A stretch of 64,000 nucleotides of DNA from Anthostomella pinea (Eukaryota > Ascomycota > Sordariomycetes > Xylariales > Xylariaceae). The position numbers and the translations under genes were made by a program. Below the pieces are notes generated by a model. The model had not been told where the DNA came from. It saw only the letters and a list, made by a program, of their open reading frames with translations, and searched no databases. The stretch covers positions 1,922,001 to 1,986,000 of the forward strand of contig CAUWAG010000004.1 in assembly GCA_963556695.1 (NCBI GenBank), in the 5' to 3' direction. Shown here piece by piece: positions 1 through 11,293 of the stretch (positions are counted from its first letter, which is position 1; each line of letters opens with the position of its first letter).

Positions 1-329
1 GGGAGAATTCATGTAAATAAGGTATAAATGACCCGTAGTTATTCGACAAACAAAGGGAGTTATTATTGCATGATCACATGATCATAGACAACATAACACA
101 ATAACAGCTAAAACTTACGTGTCAGAGTTGATGCGGAAATTCGTCCCCCTGGGCTGGTACGAGAGATAGGAGCCAGCCTCTACTAAAAGCTCTAGCGATG
201 TCTAGGTATGCATGTAGTTGATCTCAATCACACTTGCCAAAAACAACTATTTTTCTTGGCGCCCCGCTGTTAGGGCGCAACCTCGATAAATGCGCTAAAG
301 TAGGCACTTCTCTCAATAACTGACTATCT

Positions 330-2388
330 TTGTCAAGACATAAGAGAAATTTTTTCACAAGCCGGATAGCACCCTTCCACGACGGGCCCCCAAATACGCC
401 CGTGGCCATCCCAAAGACGACCACTGGCAGCGTGCTCAAATCCCTGACCCCTAGAAAGACATACGGCCCGGCAACTCCGAGCAGGCTCCGCCAAGCGCTG
501 CTTGACAACATCAGCAGCAGCCCGTCACAGGTCTCTGAGGCTGACTTCACCATTGTTTCCCCTCTAAAAAGAAAATCCTGAAATATTAATGACGGCAGCA
601 CCACTAGAATGAAATAACCTCAATTAAACAAAATCTCTGCAGACCAAGCCATTAGATGTGATATAGGGAGCAAAACCTCTTCTTCAGAGTGCCAGGACCA
701 AGTTGCCAAGATATTAATTAAAGACAAGCACCTTTATGAAGCCAGGATGACAATGTTTCAGGAGTGTGCTGCAACAGTTGATAAGACACTTGAGAAAGCT
801 GGAACCGAATTATACTCTCATGCCAAGAAGTTCAGCGCTTTCTTCTCTAAATGTCTGAACGAGTGGCTGGAAACCCGAGATCCGCCCAAAAGGAAAACCA
901 TTCCTGGGGGGATAGGGATAGTAAAGCCCACCATGACCTTTGCCCAAGCTGTCTCCTCTAGCCAGCGACAGTATCCACGGACAGTCAACACTACCATAAG
1001 GAAAACACAGCCTGGCGCCCTCATCACTGCCAACCAACTGAAGAAGAAGCAGAATGATCTCCGGGTCTTTGTTCGCATGGATAATAGCCACCTAGAGCCT
1101 TACGGAATAAAGTCTACACTAAATAAAAGACTTAAGCTCCACCCTCAAGAGCTTAGAGAAGTGACCCGGTGCCCCTCTGGATTTACCTTACACCCAACAA
1201 GGCTACAAAGGAGCTTCCAGCTAGTCCCTGACTTCCAGAGACCAACACTCACCAAGCCATCATGAAAGAAGCCCCTAATATGTAAGGACAAAGACAAAGA
1301 AACAGAGCTCTTTAAGCAATGGCTACGGGAGAGAAACGTGAACACTGACCTTATCATCTACTCAGATGGATCATAATTGGACGACCAAGGCACAACCCGC
1401 ACTGGATGGGGTTATACCATCAGGAAAGGCGGCACCATACAAGAAGTATACCGGGGAAAAGACAGACTTCTTCAAGCAGAAGTTGTAGATGCTGAAGTCC
1501 ATGGCGCTCTCCAAGGTCTCGTAGCAGCCAGGGCGATTGGACGCGGAAAACGGCTATATGTCTGCCTGGACAACACGTCAATGGTAGATGGGCTCAATAG
1601 GACTCCACCCGAGACATCACAGAACATTTTTCTATGATTCCAAGAACTTGCCACGGCACACACTCCTGGAGTGACCGTCAAGTGGATTCCTGGACAGAGA
1701 TATTAATGGCAACGAAGCTGCTGACACACTAACAAAAGAGGGTGCCATGCTAGAAACAGACGCAACAAACCACAATCTCTTGGGTTAAGAGAGATCTCAA
1801 AAGGAAGAGCAAGAGAGAATTCGATCAATGGTAAAAAGACTAATCAGAACCTAGATATCAAGAAATATACTCATATACAGTAACTAAAAGGGACCTTATA
1901 TCTTTTAAAAGGAGCACTCTACACAGATTCCTAGCGGCCAGATCTGGACATGGCGACTTTGCTAGATATCACGAACGTTTTGGGCATACAGACTCGAATA
2001 ACCATTGCAGCTGCGGTGAGAAGAAAACACCACAACATCTTTTCTTTTGTAAGAGGCTTGGGAAAAACCGATTGCTGCCCAGGTACTCGCCTAGGGCAGC
2101 CTGTTTACAATACTTGGGGAAGAGGAGCACGGAATGGGCAAGATTTATTAAGAAGAGCAAGTTCTTTTCATTAATCTGCCCCTGATAGATAGCTGTTCTT
2201 AAAGGACCAGATAGATGAACCTAAAATCATACAGCCGCATAACAGGGATGGGCTCGTGAGCGGGACTGACTGTACTTATTATCTTGATACCTCCACAACC
2301 CTGCGATGCAGAGGCTCTGGGAGGCGTGGTTTGCACTACTGAGGAGCGATCCCCCACGTTAAATACAATCAATCAATCAATCAATCAT
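330..2388 (+). mobile_element. Tad-like non-LTR retrotransposon (LINE), internally deleted remnant
   Basis: Degenerate LINE on the plus strand. Residues read at about 330-581 and 747-1200 resemble the ORF1 (gag-like) protein of Tad1-type elements, including a segment of the form LRVFVR...HLEPYGI. From about 1310 the reading jumps to an RNase H domain (IIYSDGS, then DNTSMVDG near 1570), and at 1915-2175 to the C-terminal Cys/His segment of ORF2 (ARYHERFGHTDS, CSCGEKKTPQHLFFC). Endonuclease and reverse transcriptase are missing, so the middle has been deleted. Several stops and frame changes break the frame. The 3' end is an (AATC)n run at about 2367-2387. The same 3' region recurs at 52.4 kb, 54.2 kb and, as a stub, 29.05 kb. 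The 5' end is not defined and may lie upstream of 330. Confidence 0.85.
1310..1790 (+). pseudogene. LINE ORF2 RNase H domain remnant
   Basis: This part of the LINE reads as an RNase H domain. It has an acidic-start motif SDGS followed by an in-frame stop where LDDQGT should continue, then a region ending VCLDNTSMVDGL that matches the Asp of the third catalytic motif, and later VKWIPGQ. In Tad-type elements this domain removes the RNA template during reverse transcription. Stops near 1374 and 1635 break it, so no active protein is expected. Confidence 0.75.
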
Positions 2389-2892
2389 GTACTTGATCTA
2401 GCTGGCACCTCGTGGGAGTTCTCAAAGATGTACCGAAGGACCATCAAGTCGATAGTAAATATGTAGAACAGCCAGTCTCGTGAGATTGCCTATTGGACAA
2501 AGAGTAACACTTGCATTTCAACTGTTCTCGAGGCCTTACACAGCTGCAAACACCCCTCGAAGTGACGCTAGTACCCTGCTAATATGCAAGCCAACGACGG
2601 GGGCTTACGGCGGTAGGAGTTCCCATATTTCCCGAACTCCATCTGTTCATCCAATGCGGTGACAAGGGAGGCCAGGCTAGGGGTATCACTTGACCAAACC
2701 AAAGAGGGAATGCACTTCCTCCCGTGACTGAGCCTTAACACAGTATCCAAGTAAAGATGCTCCCTCCTAACATCCACTGCCCTTATGACATATTTGTCAG
2801 GCAACCTAGATTTCCCGCGACGACGTCCGTCCTTCAACCCGCTCCATCCACCAAACCGCAACGCTATCTCGTTTTATATGACCTCACCCATA
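2389..2892. other. Gene-free interval after the LINE tail
   Basis: I see no supported gene here. A 97-codon minus-strand frame (2568-2861) is open but shows no recognisable domain. Confidence 0.4.
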
Positions 2893-3048
2893 CTAGTCTA
2901 AGTGCTGCTCTTTCTTGCGAGCATTTTCCCGATTCTGATGTCGCGATCGGTGATATCCCACCAGCCAGTACGTCAAGACCAAACCGATAGCTCCAAGGAA
3001 TATCACGGCGAATGCTAATTGGAATGCTTCTAGACCTTGCGCCACCAT
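2893..3048 (-). CDS. Possible 51-aa single-pass membrane protein
   Basis: A short minus-strand frame reads ATG at 3048 to TAG at 2893. The predicted peptide has a hydrophobic stretch at about residues 9-31 (FQLAFAVIFLGAIGLVLTYW), then a strongly basic, hydrophilic tail (HRSRHQNRENARKK). This looks like a small membrane-anchored protein with a charged C-terminal side. The start sits in a favourable context (gac-ATG-G). I do not recognise a family and see no intron. A chance ORF of this size is possible, but the clean TM-plus-basic-tail layout argues for a real small gene. Confidence 0.4.
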   Translation of the reverse strand: MVAQGLEAFQLAFAVIFLGAIGLVLTYWLVGYHRSRHQNRENARKKEQHLD

Positions 3049-4355
3049 GTCGGCCTTTTAGGGAAGGCTCTGGACCGCAGTGATGGGTATCGATGAGAGA
3101 AGTTATGTGGTTGAGTATGTGTATAAATATGCTTTAGTAAGGCAGGATTTGAAAGGGTAGGTACTCCAGTGACGCTGGATAGGAGAGACTGTTCATCAGG
3201 GGTTCGCGAGGGAATATATAGGATAACGGGGAGTGACTTATGGCCGCGTCGACGCAATTGTTGTTTGAATAGCTTAATTACCCGTAAACATAAGACTTCG
3301 CGTGGTGGGCCGACTGGTATACTTGAGTGTCAATACGTGGTGGCTGTCATACTCTGTCATGGTTCTAATACGTATGAGTGGTGCGGATGACTACGACTGC
3401 TCTTGCGTCATTGCCCATGCCATATGGCCATCTTGATTGACAGTGGGGGCACGAGATCATCGAACTTTCATTGTATCTTCAAAAATGTAGAGGAGCTGAT
3501 AGCGAAGACAAGCTGGGAATTGAACCTAAGTCGGCTGAAATGTGCTGGCTCAAGTGATGTGAGGCGCCTGTAAGAGACATAAACTAAACCTAAACGCCTC
3601 AAAATACAACAAGTAGCAGAGAGCCCGATAAGTCATGTGCGGTAAGGACATAGCCAAGCAAAGAGATCCATTGTCGGTTTCCTGGGTGAGTATCTGAATT
3701 GGGTGTTGTCTCTATCCATCACAATATGGACCTGGAGCTGCGAAACGCATGTTGGTGCGAAGTCTGGTCGGTAGTCCGGAGCGTCGAATGCCCCTTTCTG
3801 CTATCATCCTTGATAGCTGAGATCATACACGTAGGCACTGCCTTGCAGCTGGTTTCGAAGTCCGAAGGATAATCAGCGGGGTGGGAGATCATCTTTGCGA
3901 TCTCATCGAGGATGTCGAGTAAATTTTGGTCTTGATGATGATGACAACGACGACGATGATGCCTGCTAGCAGCTCTGGTGATAGCAGGTTTTGACATGAG
4001 CCCCTAACCCCCTATCTAGCATGGCTCGACGTGGCGACGAGGGTTGTTGTGGGGACGGAACAGTTGCCCATCATCCAGTCAAGGAACCCTATTTGCAGTG
4101 TCGGGAACGGGTTGAGTGACAACATGTTCAAGTCGAAACATGCCTTTGAACACAGCGTGAGGAATCTTTTCGACTATTGAATTGTCCACCAGCGAAGGGG
4201 ATCCGAGGAATGACTAAAGCCGAGTTGCTGGGTAGTACGAGCCAGCGTGTCATCAGAGCCAAAAAGTAGGTGAATGAGCCGGTGGGTGTGGGTGTTCATG
4301 GATCCCTTTGACGAGCCCCTCTGTCCATTTTTATGGCATCTCATTCACCGAGATG
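3049..4355. other. Intergenic, no gene recognised
   Basis: Short open frames such as 3719-3997 (minus, His/Arg-rich) lack family signals. No repeat or RNA gene is evident. The left side should hold the promoter of the 51-aa ORF if that is real; the right end lies just 3' of the HET-domain gene. Confidence 0.4.
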
Positions 4356-6302
4356 TTATACCACATCAAACCACCTCATATCCACACCACGCTTTCTAAA
4401 CACTCCGGGGTTCACGCGTATCAATGACCTGGGATTCTCCCTCAGTCGTTCGCGGAAGTCTTGCAGATCGATTGGTAGCGACCGTAGCCGTGGATCTTCG
4501 ACATATATCTCAGACGTCAACGTGTTTTGAAATGCAGTATTCCAGGACCCAGTAGGCTTGCCAAGCGTTTGAACCATCCTCATATTTTCGGGAAATGGTC
4601 CTAATAAAGCTTCCCCTTGGGACAAGCCGTACACGAAGCACGCCCCCACGATGAGATATTTGCTATTTTCGAGAGGTCGTAGTAACATTGGGCTACCGCA
4701 GCCGGGGAACAGACATACCTCGTCGCTAACCTGAGCCGACAGTGGACCAATGCCGATGTACCCGCCGCTGAACTGGATAAGGCAGCTGTTGACAGTAAGG
4801 TACTCGGCGCTAAGTAGGAAATTGCGATGAAGCCTGGACTTTGCAAACCCAGTTTCACTAAACTGGCATGCTGACATCAATTTCAGGACGACTTCTTTGG
4901 CGCTTTTGAGATCAGAGGCCCTTTCGTCTCGGGGTACCTGACTTTCGGCGAACCGATCGTAGACGAGTGCCCTAGCATATGCCTCGACCACGCTGACGCC
5001 TGTGACATATAGGCCATATAAATCAACTGGGAGCATCCGAAGCAAACCGCGTAATAGCTCAAAACACGCCTCGACTGTGCGCCTGTTTAGTCTTGGCACA
5101 TCAACACAATGGTTGACGACAGCCTTAGAAACGCCGGCCATTCTGAGAGTTCCAGGCTCAGGGAACTCGTGGTAACACGCCAGTTGTTGTAAATGTGAAG
5201 GAAGGTGGTTGCCGCTACGGCCTGTGAATCTTCTCGACCAATCAGGAACCCAACTTGGGCATGAGCCCGCGCCACGAACAAAGTCCCGCGGCAATTCGCT
5301 CGATTGGATGATCCAGAGGGAGCGGTAACAGTCGATATGGCCTGCTGCAACCTCTTCATATACCTGCTGCCACGGTTTGGTGTAGTCTACTTCTGGGCAA
5401 AGCTCTTTGTCATGCTTATTCAGTAAGGCTAAAACCCCGTAAAGCCGGTCTCTTTTGTCGCGGCATTCTGCGCTCTCGAATTCGGCCCTTATGCTGGTCA
5501 GGGTAGTAGGAGACCGAGAATATATGAATCCCCGCAGAGTGTCCAAGCGATTGTTGAGCTGATTGAAGAAGGTAAAGTAGGGCTTAGGTTTGAAATAGAT
5601 ACAATACAAGGAGCATCGAAAGGTCTGCCAACTGACTTGAATAAACCCGCACATCACGACTGCTGCTGATTGGACAGCAAGGTATATCTCCTGTCGAATC
5701 CACAGTCTGTTATACCAAGGTCGACATACCAAGTGGTATATTGCGGTCATTCCTCTGGAGTCGAAAGGGAGTTCTGTAGAAAGTTCGCCCAAGCTGCTGT
5801 CGACACATCCATCAATAGGTTTTATAGCGGCCGCAGTAGTCCAATCCACGTCAACCTGAAGTCCCAGATACTCGAAACGTTCCATGGCGTGATCGCTGTC
5901 GTCTTTTGCAGGGCCGAGCCAAGCGATGACCCGAGCTGCACGTCGATAGATGTCGCCCATCATAGCCACCTGCGGACCCTTCTCCTCGTCGTTCTTCTGG
6001 TTGATGCAGAGCGCGTCGATCCATAGAAAGCGGGGCCTTTCTGCATGTCGCAAGTGACGCAGAGCGACTGCAAGATTCTGCGTGGCGAGTAGCACAGGGC
6101 CATCACTTGTGCCGACTCCCACGGGCTCGGGGGTTCCTTCCGAGCCCCAGACGTACGAGAGGGCTTCATAGTCATGGTGCGAGTCACTGAAGGCCATGTC
6201 AGCTAGGCTGATGACGAGCTCGTCGTCGAATTGACCCGGGTGTAGGGTGAGCGTGCGAATATAGCCTTTCCCAGGTAGGGGAGGGTATTTGTACATCGCC
6301 AT
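4356..6302 (-). CDS. HET-domain (heterokaryon incompatibility-like) protein
   Basis: An uninterrupted minus-strand frame encodes a protein with an N-terminal HET domain (PF06985). Counting from Met at 6302, the family blocks are YEALSYVWG (45-53), LWIDALCINQ (93-102) and IYRRAARVIAWLG (118-130). The remaining ~500 residues form the usual variable HET C-terminal part, with stretches such as CPSWVPDWS. HET domains trigger cell death after fusion of unlike fungal individuals when paired with a partner; many genomes carry dozens of unassigned copies, so a specific allorecognition role is inferred only from the domain. The frame is open back to 6545, but MAMYKYPPLP at 6302 matches usual HET-protein N-termini, giving 648 aa; the longer start would give 729 aa. 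No ankyrin, WD40 or NACHT module is visible. Confidence 0.85.
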   Translation of the reverse strand: MAMYKYPPLPGKGYIRTLTLHPGQFDDELVISLADMAFSDSHHDYEALSYVWGSEGTPEPVGVGTSDGPVLLATQNLAVALRHLRHAERPRFLWIDALCINQKNDEEKGPQVAMMGDIYRRAARVIAWLGPAKDDSDHAMERFEYLGLQVDVDWTTAAAIKPIDGCVDSSLGELSTELPFDSRGMTAIYHLVCRPWYNRLWIRQEIYLAVQSAAVVMCGFIQVSWQTFRCSLYCIYFKPKPYFTFFNQLNNRLDTLRGFIYSRSPTTLTSIRAEFESAECRDKRDRLYGVLALLNKHDKELCPEVDYTKPWQQVYEEVAAGHIDCYRSLWIIQSSELPRDFVRGAGSCPSWVPDWSRRFTGRSGNHLPSHLQQLACYHEFPEPGTLRMAGVSKAVVNHCVDVPRLNRRTVEACFELLRGLLRMLPVDLYGLYVTGVSVVEAYARALVYDRFAESQVPRDERASDLKSAKEVVLKLMSACQFSETGFAKSRLHRNFLLSAEYLTVNSCLIQFSGGYIGIGPLSAQVSDEVCLFPGCGSPMLLRPLENSKYLIVGACFVYGLSQGEALLGPFPENMRMVQTLGKPTGSWNTAFQNTLTSEIYVEDPRLRSLPIDLQDFRERLRENPRSLIRVNPGVFRKRGVDMRWFDVV

Positions 6303-7351
6303 CTTCCCACAGAAGATGATGCGGGGTTTTGTATTCAGTGGGCAAGGATGGCGAGGGACGGCTTTGACACCGATAGACCAAAGACTCAAGGGGCAAAGGC
6401 AAGCCCATGAAGTCAAGCGGTCGATCGACGGAGGGTGAGGCAGGGCGCTGGCCTTAGTGATTGAACACGAGGTTCTCCTTCGAATTTGAGATTGTGTAAT
6501 GGGACGAGGAACCAATCTGCAGAATCTCTCCTCAAGTGCGGGCACGCGCTCGTGAGAGGATGGTGTGAATTACGTAAGTACCCTCCGCCAGATGCAGGCA
6601 CGCACGCGGGCAGGTCGAGGCTGCCTTGGTCGTGAGGTACCTACATGTACCTACCTACCTACAAAATTGCGCCACCATCCATGCCGGCCTGCATGCAGGT
6701 GTGGTAGGTACCTTAGGTATCTATTTCCATACCCCTTATGTACTAAGTCGTATTGGGACTCCGCTAACCTACGAGGCAGAGCGCCGGAAAGCTGCACAAA
6801 AACGCTTATCTCGCATGAGCTCCGGCCCTATATACGACGTTGATACTTGCTTATCAAGCGAATGACAAGTTGTGATGCTGTTCTCAATGAAACCTTCTCA
6901 AAAGCAGGGCGTCAGTGAAGCTCTGGCGTCCAATGGTTTCTTCGGCTTCATTGGGGTTTGCAACCACGAGATAGCGAACGTCAATACAGAGAAATGGCGG
7001 GTTCGGTGGGAAGGGCCGCCGCGCCTGCACACAGGAAGGACTTAGACTGAAGATTGGGATGTCACCCAAAGAAGAACACCTCACTGGAAGAGTGGCCGCT
7101 TCCTGATGAGCTGCCATTCTCCCCAGGGGCGAGCTGGTGCTGGCTTTCACTGAATCAGAGGGAATATACAGTGAAGCAGCGACACATGAAAGTGGCATGA
7201 CCGAACTGCTGGGGGTGACCTGACGCATACAAGATACCCAGCATAGTGACCTAAATTCAGTAGCACCTGGGACTCATGATAGACTCTGTTGATCCGACAG
7301 TTCCATGTATTACTGCTTGGAAAGGTGACGAACCGACTCAAAATAGTAGCA
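6303..7351. other. Intergenic between the HET gene and the peroxin gene
   Basis: This contains the HET-gene 5' region, including a stretch rich in TACCT/GGTA steps at about 6635-6725, and the 3' side of the peroxin gene. I see no further gene. Confidence 0.4.
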
Positions 7352-8863
7352 TCAAGCTGCAGCATCTCTGCTAACAACCCTCCTCTTGACCAAGCGAACC
7401 CATCTCCTCCGCCGCCACTCCCCCCTCCTCTCCTCCCCATCCTCACCCTCTTCCCAGCTCGGCTTCGGCGGGGCCGAATTCTCCTTCCCCTTCGTCGGTG
7501 GCGAGGCCTCAACCACGCCGACCCTATCCGCCTTCTCGTCGTAGATATCGTAGACCCATCTCTCGCCCTCAGTCTCGATCTCGACGCCCGTGATGATACG
7601 CTCCTCGACCCACTCGCGGCTCCAGAGGTCGAGCGCCCATTTCTTCTCGCTCCACTCCCAGCCCTGCGGCGGTAGGACGTCCTCGAAGAACCGCGTACCG
7701 ACTGGCCTCTCGCCCAATATACGGGCCTGAGATAGCGGATCGTATGGCCAAGCCGTGAAAAGCCAGGGCTCCCATTCTTCCGCACTCGACAGACGCTGCA
7801 GCTCAAAGATCTCCACTTCCCGGGTTTCGGGCGCGCTGTCCAGTATGATATCGCCGTCCACCCACTTCTCCACAAGGCTCATGGCCTTCTCCTCCTGCGG
7901 CTGGAGATGTTTCTTATGCGCGTTCTCAATCTGCCGCTGAATGGCCGGATGACCCATACACGTCACGCCCCAGCCCAGGACCAGGAAGATCAGCCGCCAG
8001 GGCAGGATATTCGAGGCTATGCTCATGAAAAGGCACGCAGCGAACAGGAAGACAAACAGGGCACTGCTCAGCGCCTCGTTGCTGAAGTTGGTGCGCGGCA
8101 CGACTAACGAGACGACGGCATCGTGCAGCTGGCTGAAGTCCTCCATGCTGTTCTGCAGGTCGCGCATGTTGCGGAAGAAATCCTTGCTCAGCTCCTTGAC
8201 AGGCTTGACCGTGACGGCGGGCGCCAGGGGCGGGCCGTTGGGCGAGTATCCGAAGGCCTGTTCGCTCGGCAGGCTGAACTCTGCTGCCGGGTGGCGCGCC
8301 ACGAAGCTTGGTACTAGCACGGCAACCAGGAGGATGGCCAAGGGCAGCAGTGGTAGAAGATACGGGTCCAGACACACGAAGGAGTAGATGGCCAGGAACG
8401 AGAGCGTGTGCGTTGGTTGCTTCCACGACAGTAACCGGATGGCGCGTGCTTGGAACACGAAGACAACACCGATACGTGAGTTCATACGCCGGAAGTTGTT
8501 CGACATGGTAGTTAGGTTGAAGTTGGGCCGCTCTGTCCGACCATCCAGCGGCGTATCGCCTTTCTGCTGGTCGTCCCGCGGGATATCTGCATCATCAAGC
8601 GGGACTACCTGGGCGAGCAGCTTCTCAACCAGCATGTCCTGCAGCCCGGCCCTCTCCTTGAAGGCTGAGAAGCGCCCGCGCAGACCGCCCCTACGGCGCG
8701 TCGGCGTCTCGATGTCTGGTTGCTCGGAGTCATGGCCTGTGGGTTGCTGCGAGGTGGATGCTGATGTTGAAGGTGTCCCAGAGCGCGGTGTAAATGCCTC
8801 GAAGGTTATGGTGGGTATGGGGTCATCGCGGTTGACGAGGACATCGGCGCTGCGGTCATCCAT
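7352..8863 (-). CDS. Peroxisomal membrane protein, Pex24/Pex30-type with dysferlin domain
   Basis: A single-exon 503-aa protein. The N-terminal ~120 residues are polar and low in structure. A hydrophobic block follows at about 150-190 (FLAIYSFVCLDPYLLPLLPLAILLVAVLV) and a second one at about 270-305 (FVFLFAACLFMSIASNILPW). The C-terminal part has a dysferlin-like arrangement: a first block around VEIFELQRL...EWEPWLF, then PPQGWEW...WALDLWSREW and a final GERWVYDI. This is the Pex24p/Pex23-family layout (PF06398, DysF domains). In yeasts these proteins sit at ER-peroxisome contacts and control peroxisome number and size. I cannot tell which paralogue (Pex23, 24, 28-32) it corresponds to. The tail is highly basic and acidic in turn (EEGEDGEERRGEWRRRR). 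Start Met at 8863. Confidence 0.85.
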   Translation of the reverse strand: MDDRSADVLVNRDDPIPTITFEAFTPRSGTPSTSASTSQQPTGHDSEQPDIETPTRRRGGLRGRFSAFKERAGLQDMLVEKLLAQVVPLDDADIPRDDQQKGDTPLDGRTERPNFNLTTMSNNFRRMNSRIGVVFVFQARAIRLLSWKQPTHTLSFLAIYSFVCLDPYLLPLLPLAILLVAVLVPSFVARHPAAEFSLPSEQAFGYSPNGPPLAPAVTVKPVKELSKDFFRNMRDLQNSMEDFSQLHDAVVSLVVPRTNFSNEALSSALFVFLFAACLFMSIASNILPWRLIFLVLGWGVTCMGHPAIQRQIENAHKKHLQPQEEKAMSLVEKWVDGDIILDSAPETREVEIFELQRLSSAEEWEPWLFTAWPYDPLSQARILGERPVGTRFFEDVLPPQGWEWSEKKWALDLWSREWVEERIITGVEIETEGERWVYDIYDEKADRVGVVEASPPTKGKENSAPPKPSWEEGEDGEERRGEWRRRRWVRLVKRRVVSRDAAA

Positions 8864-9385
8864 CTTGGCTGAAATTCAGTCTCGCTGGGCTGGTTCTCTC
8901 CGACCTAGAGTGCGCCCTGCCGTATGAGGCTTCACGATGACGTATTTCACGAAGTAGCCGTTACAAGGTCTAGCGAGACGATCGCATCATTTGTATACAT
9001 GTAGCTCAGTTGCCGGACATGAGAGTGTTTTAGGGCCGTGAATATAGGTAGTTGGGCTAGCCACAATCTGGGATGCCCAATACAATTAATACGGCTGGAA
9101 GGATATAAGAATACAAAGTGAGGTTCTACATGTAACCAGGCAGGCGCGACTTTACACGTGATGTCGACGTTGAACTGGTCATTTGCAGGGATGTTCAGCG
9201 GACGGAGGGGCTGACGGCACTTTCAGTTTTAGCGGGCTATGCAGATCTGCAGGGCTGTCTGCCTGGAGCTTGCAGGGGAGGGGAGCTCCAAAGTTCAAAC
9301 AAAATCATTTGCAAAACGTCCGCATCAACAGCAAGCTTCGACAGCAGCAGCAAACACTGGCGACGACAGTACCACGCCTCTAAAG
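8864..9385. promoter_or_regulatory. Divergent intergenic region between peroxin and RRP4
   Basis: These 522 bases separate two genes transcribed away from each other, so both promoters should lie here. No strong TATA motif stands out. Confidence 0.4.
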
Positions 9386-10542
9386 ATGCCAATCACAATA
9401 TTGCAACCGGCGCCCGTGCCGGTGTTCAACGACACCCGGAACGACCATGCCTCCGCCTCCGACTCGGACTCTGACGAAGGCGGCGTCGACCTCGAAGGCG
9501 ACATCTCGATGATGCGCCCCTCCAAGCGCGCCCGACGAACAGAAGACGACTCGATCGTGACGCCCGGCGAGGTCATCACCGAGGATCCGCAATGGATGCG
9601 GTACGCTTCTTCCACCTCCTCTTCTTTCCCACTGCACAAAACACACCTTTGAAGCAATAAACTGACACTCCGTCTCTTGTTACCAGCGGCCACGGCACCT
9701 ACACAACGCGCCAAGCCCCCGCCATCGTCTCCTCCGTCGCCGGCACGCTCGCCAAGACGAACCGGCTGCTCTCCGTGCGCCCCCTGCGCGCGCGCTACAC
9801 GCCCGAGATCGGCGACCTGGTCGTGGGCCGCATCGTCGAGGTGCAGGCGAAGCGGTGGCGCGTCGACGTGGGCGCCTCGCTGCTGGCGCAGCTGCCGCTG
9901 TCGGCCATCAACCTGCCTGGCGGTATCCAGCGGCGGCGCACCGAGACGGACGAGCTGCAGATCCGCACCTTTTTCTCCGAGGGCGAGCTGCTGGTAGCCG
10001 AGGTCCAGCAGCTGTACGGCGACGGCGGCGCCGTGCTGCACACGCGCAGCCTGAAGTACGGCAAGCTGCGCAACGGAGTTTTCGTGGCTGTCAGTGGGAC
10101 TGGAGGCGGTGGGGGCGTGGTTAGGGCAAGGCGGCAGGCGTTCACGCTGGATTTGGGAGGAGCGAGTGCGGACGATGCGGAGAAGATCGATGTTGTGCTT
10201 GGCGTGAATGGGTATATCTGGATCAGCAAGCATGTCGAGGGCGAGGGCGCGGCGGCGGAGACGTCGGGGCCGGGCATCAACCGCGTCGAGGAGAGCGTGG
10301 GGCTGAACGTGTACTCGAGCCAGAACGACGACATACCGATGTCGACGATGCGGGAGATTGCCCGCGTCCGGGGTGTTATAGAGGCGCTGGTCGAGCATGG
10401 GTTAAGGGTCGATGAGGATATGGTCGCGAGGGCGTATCATGAGGCCGTAGAGATGGCGAGGGGTGATGGCGATGGAGAGGACACGCTGTATCTGGGTGGT
10501 GAGAGAGGTCGGAGACTGGCTCAAGCTCTTGTTGGGCGGTGA
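9386..10542 (+). CDS. RRP4: Exosome complex RNA-binding subunit RRP4
   Basis: Two exons, 9386-9600 and 9687-10542, give 356 aa. The intron (9601-9686, 86 bp) is GT-AG with an ACTGAC branch-like site 20 bp before the acceptor, and splicing joins WM-R to GHGTY, the expected junction of the family. The first ~50 residues are acidic and Ser-rich. An S1 RNA-binding domain follows ([20 protein letters not shown]), then the conserved LKYGKLRNG and a KH-like region with VNGYIWISK. Rrp4 is one of three cap subunits of the RNA exosome, acting in 3'-5' processing and decay of rRNA precursors and mRNA in nucleus and cytoplasm. A Gly-rich insert (GTGGGGGVV, about residue 215) lies inside the KH region. 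Complete at both ends. Confidence 0.93.
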
Positions 10543-11293
10543 TATTCCCTAGGGATATTTGGAGTTGACCAGATGTGTCGTAGGGAGTGCGATGATACCA
10601 ATGTTGCATCGGTGCCTCTTCAATATCCATACAAGACCCTGAACGATCTACGAAGAACACTCAGTGAATCACCCATCGGTGCCGTTTACTTGTCATGTTC
10701 TACTTCAAATTGCAGCTCAAGTCCACCCTTGGCGTTTCCAAGGACCAAGCGTACACTGGTACTCATGGTCCTGGTCGTGATACGCACTGTAACGTTCGGG
10801 CCCAACTGGCAATCAAAGCGTAAACAGTCAATGAATACAAGTTGAATTGGTACATATGTCGAGTTCATACCGTACTCAACTGCAGAGCTCATCAAGCCAA
10901 TAATGAACATAGTTAGCGACTTAGGTATCAAAATGCGTAGTGATAAATCTGTAACGCAAGCACGCAGCTCAGAGTACGGTTCCCTTATGGATGCCAGCAC
11001 AAACCGTAACACTGGTAGTTTCACGATCTGGTCGCGGACGCAGTCCAACCTGAACATTGATTTTTTCGCATTTAATCGAACAATATACACACTATCAGCA
11101 TCAAGTACCGGGATCAGAGCTTCGCCTCGGGACCTTGAAGAATCAAATCAGCAAAGTCCACAGCAGGGCAAGCCGTATATACACAGGGATGTTTTACAGG
11201 CAGCTCTCATCTGGAAAGGAGAATCCATTCCGCTTTTCTCTGCTGATCCCTTTACCACAGCAGCTTAACCCCACCCAAAGACGATGCAAGAGA
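10543..11293. other. Intergenic between convergent RRP4 and aldehyde dehydrogenase genes
   Basis: This is the 3' region of both flanking genes. Open frames here (e.g. 10686-11090 minus) have no family features. Confidence 0.4.

Noticed and set aside
3515..3545. B-box-like GGGAATTGAACC as a tRNA
   Set aside because: No A box or acceptor stem was found at the expected distance on the minus strand.
9325..10398. 357-codon minus-strand frame
   Set aside because: It lies opposite RRP4, whose plus-strand product has clear homology and a proper intron. The minus frame is a GC-rich shadow.
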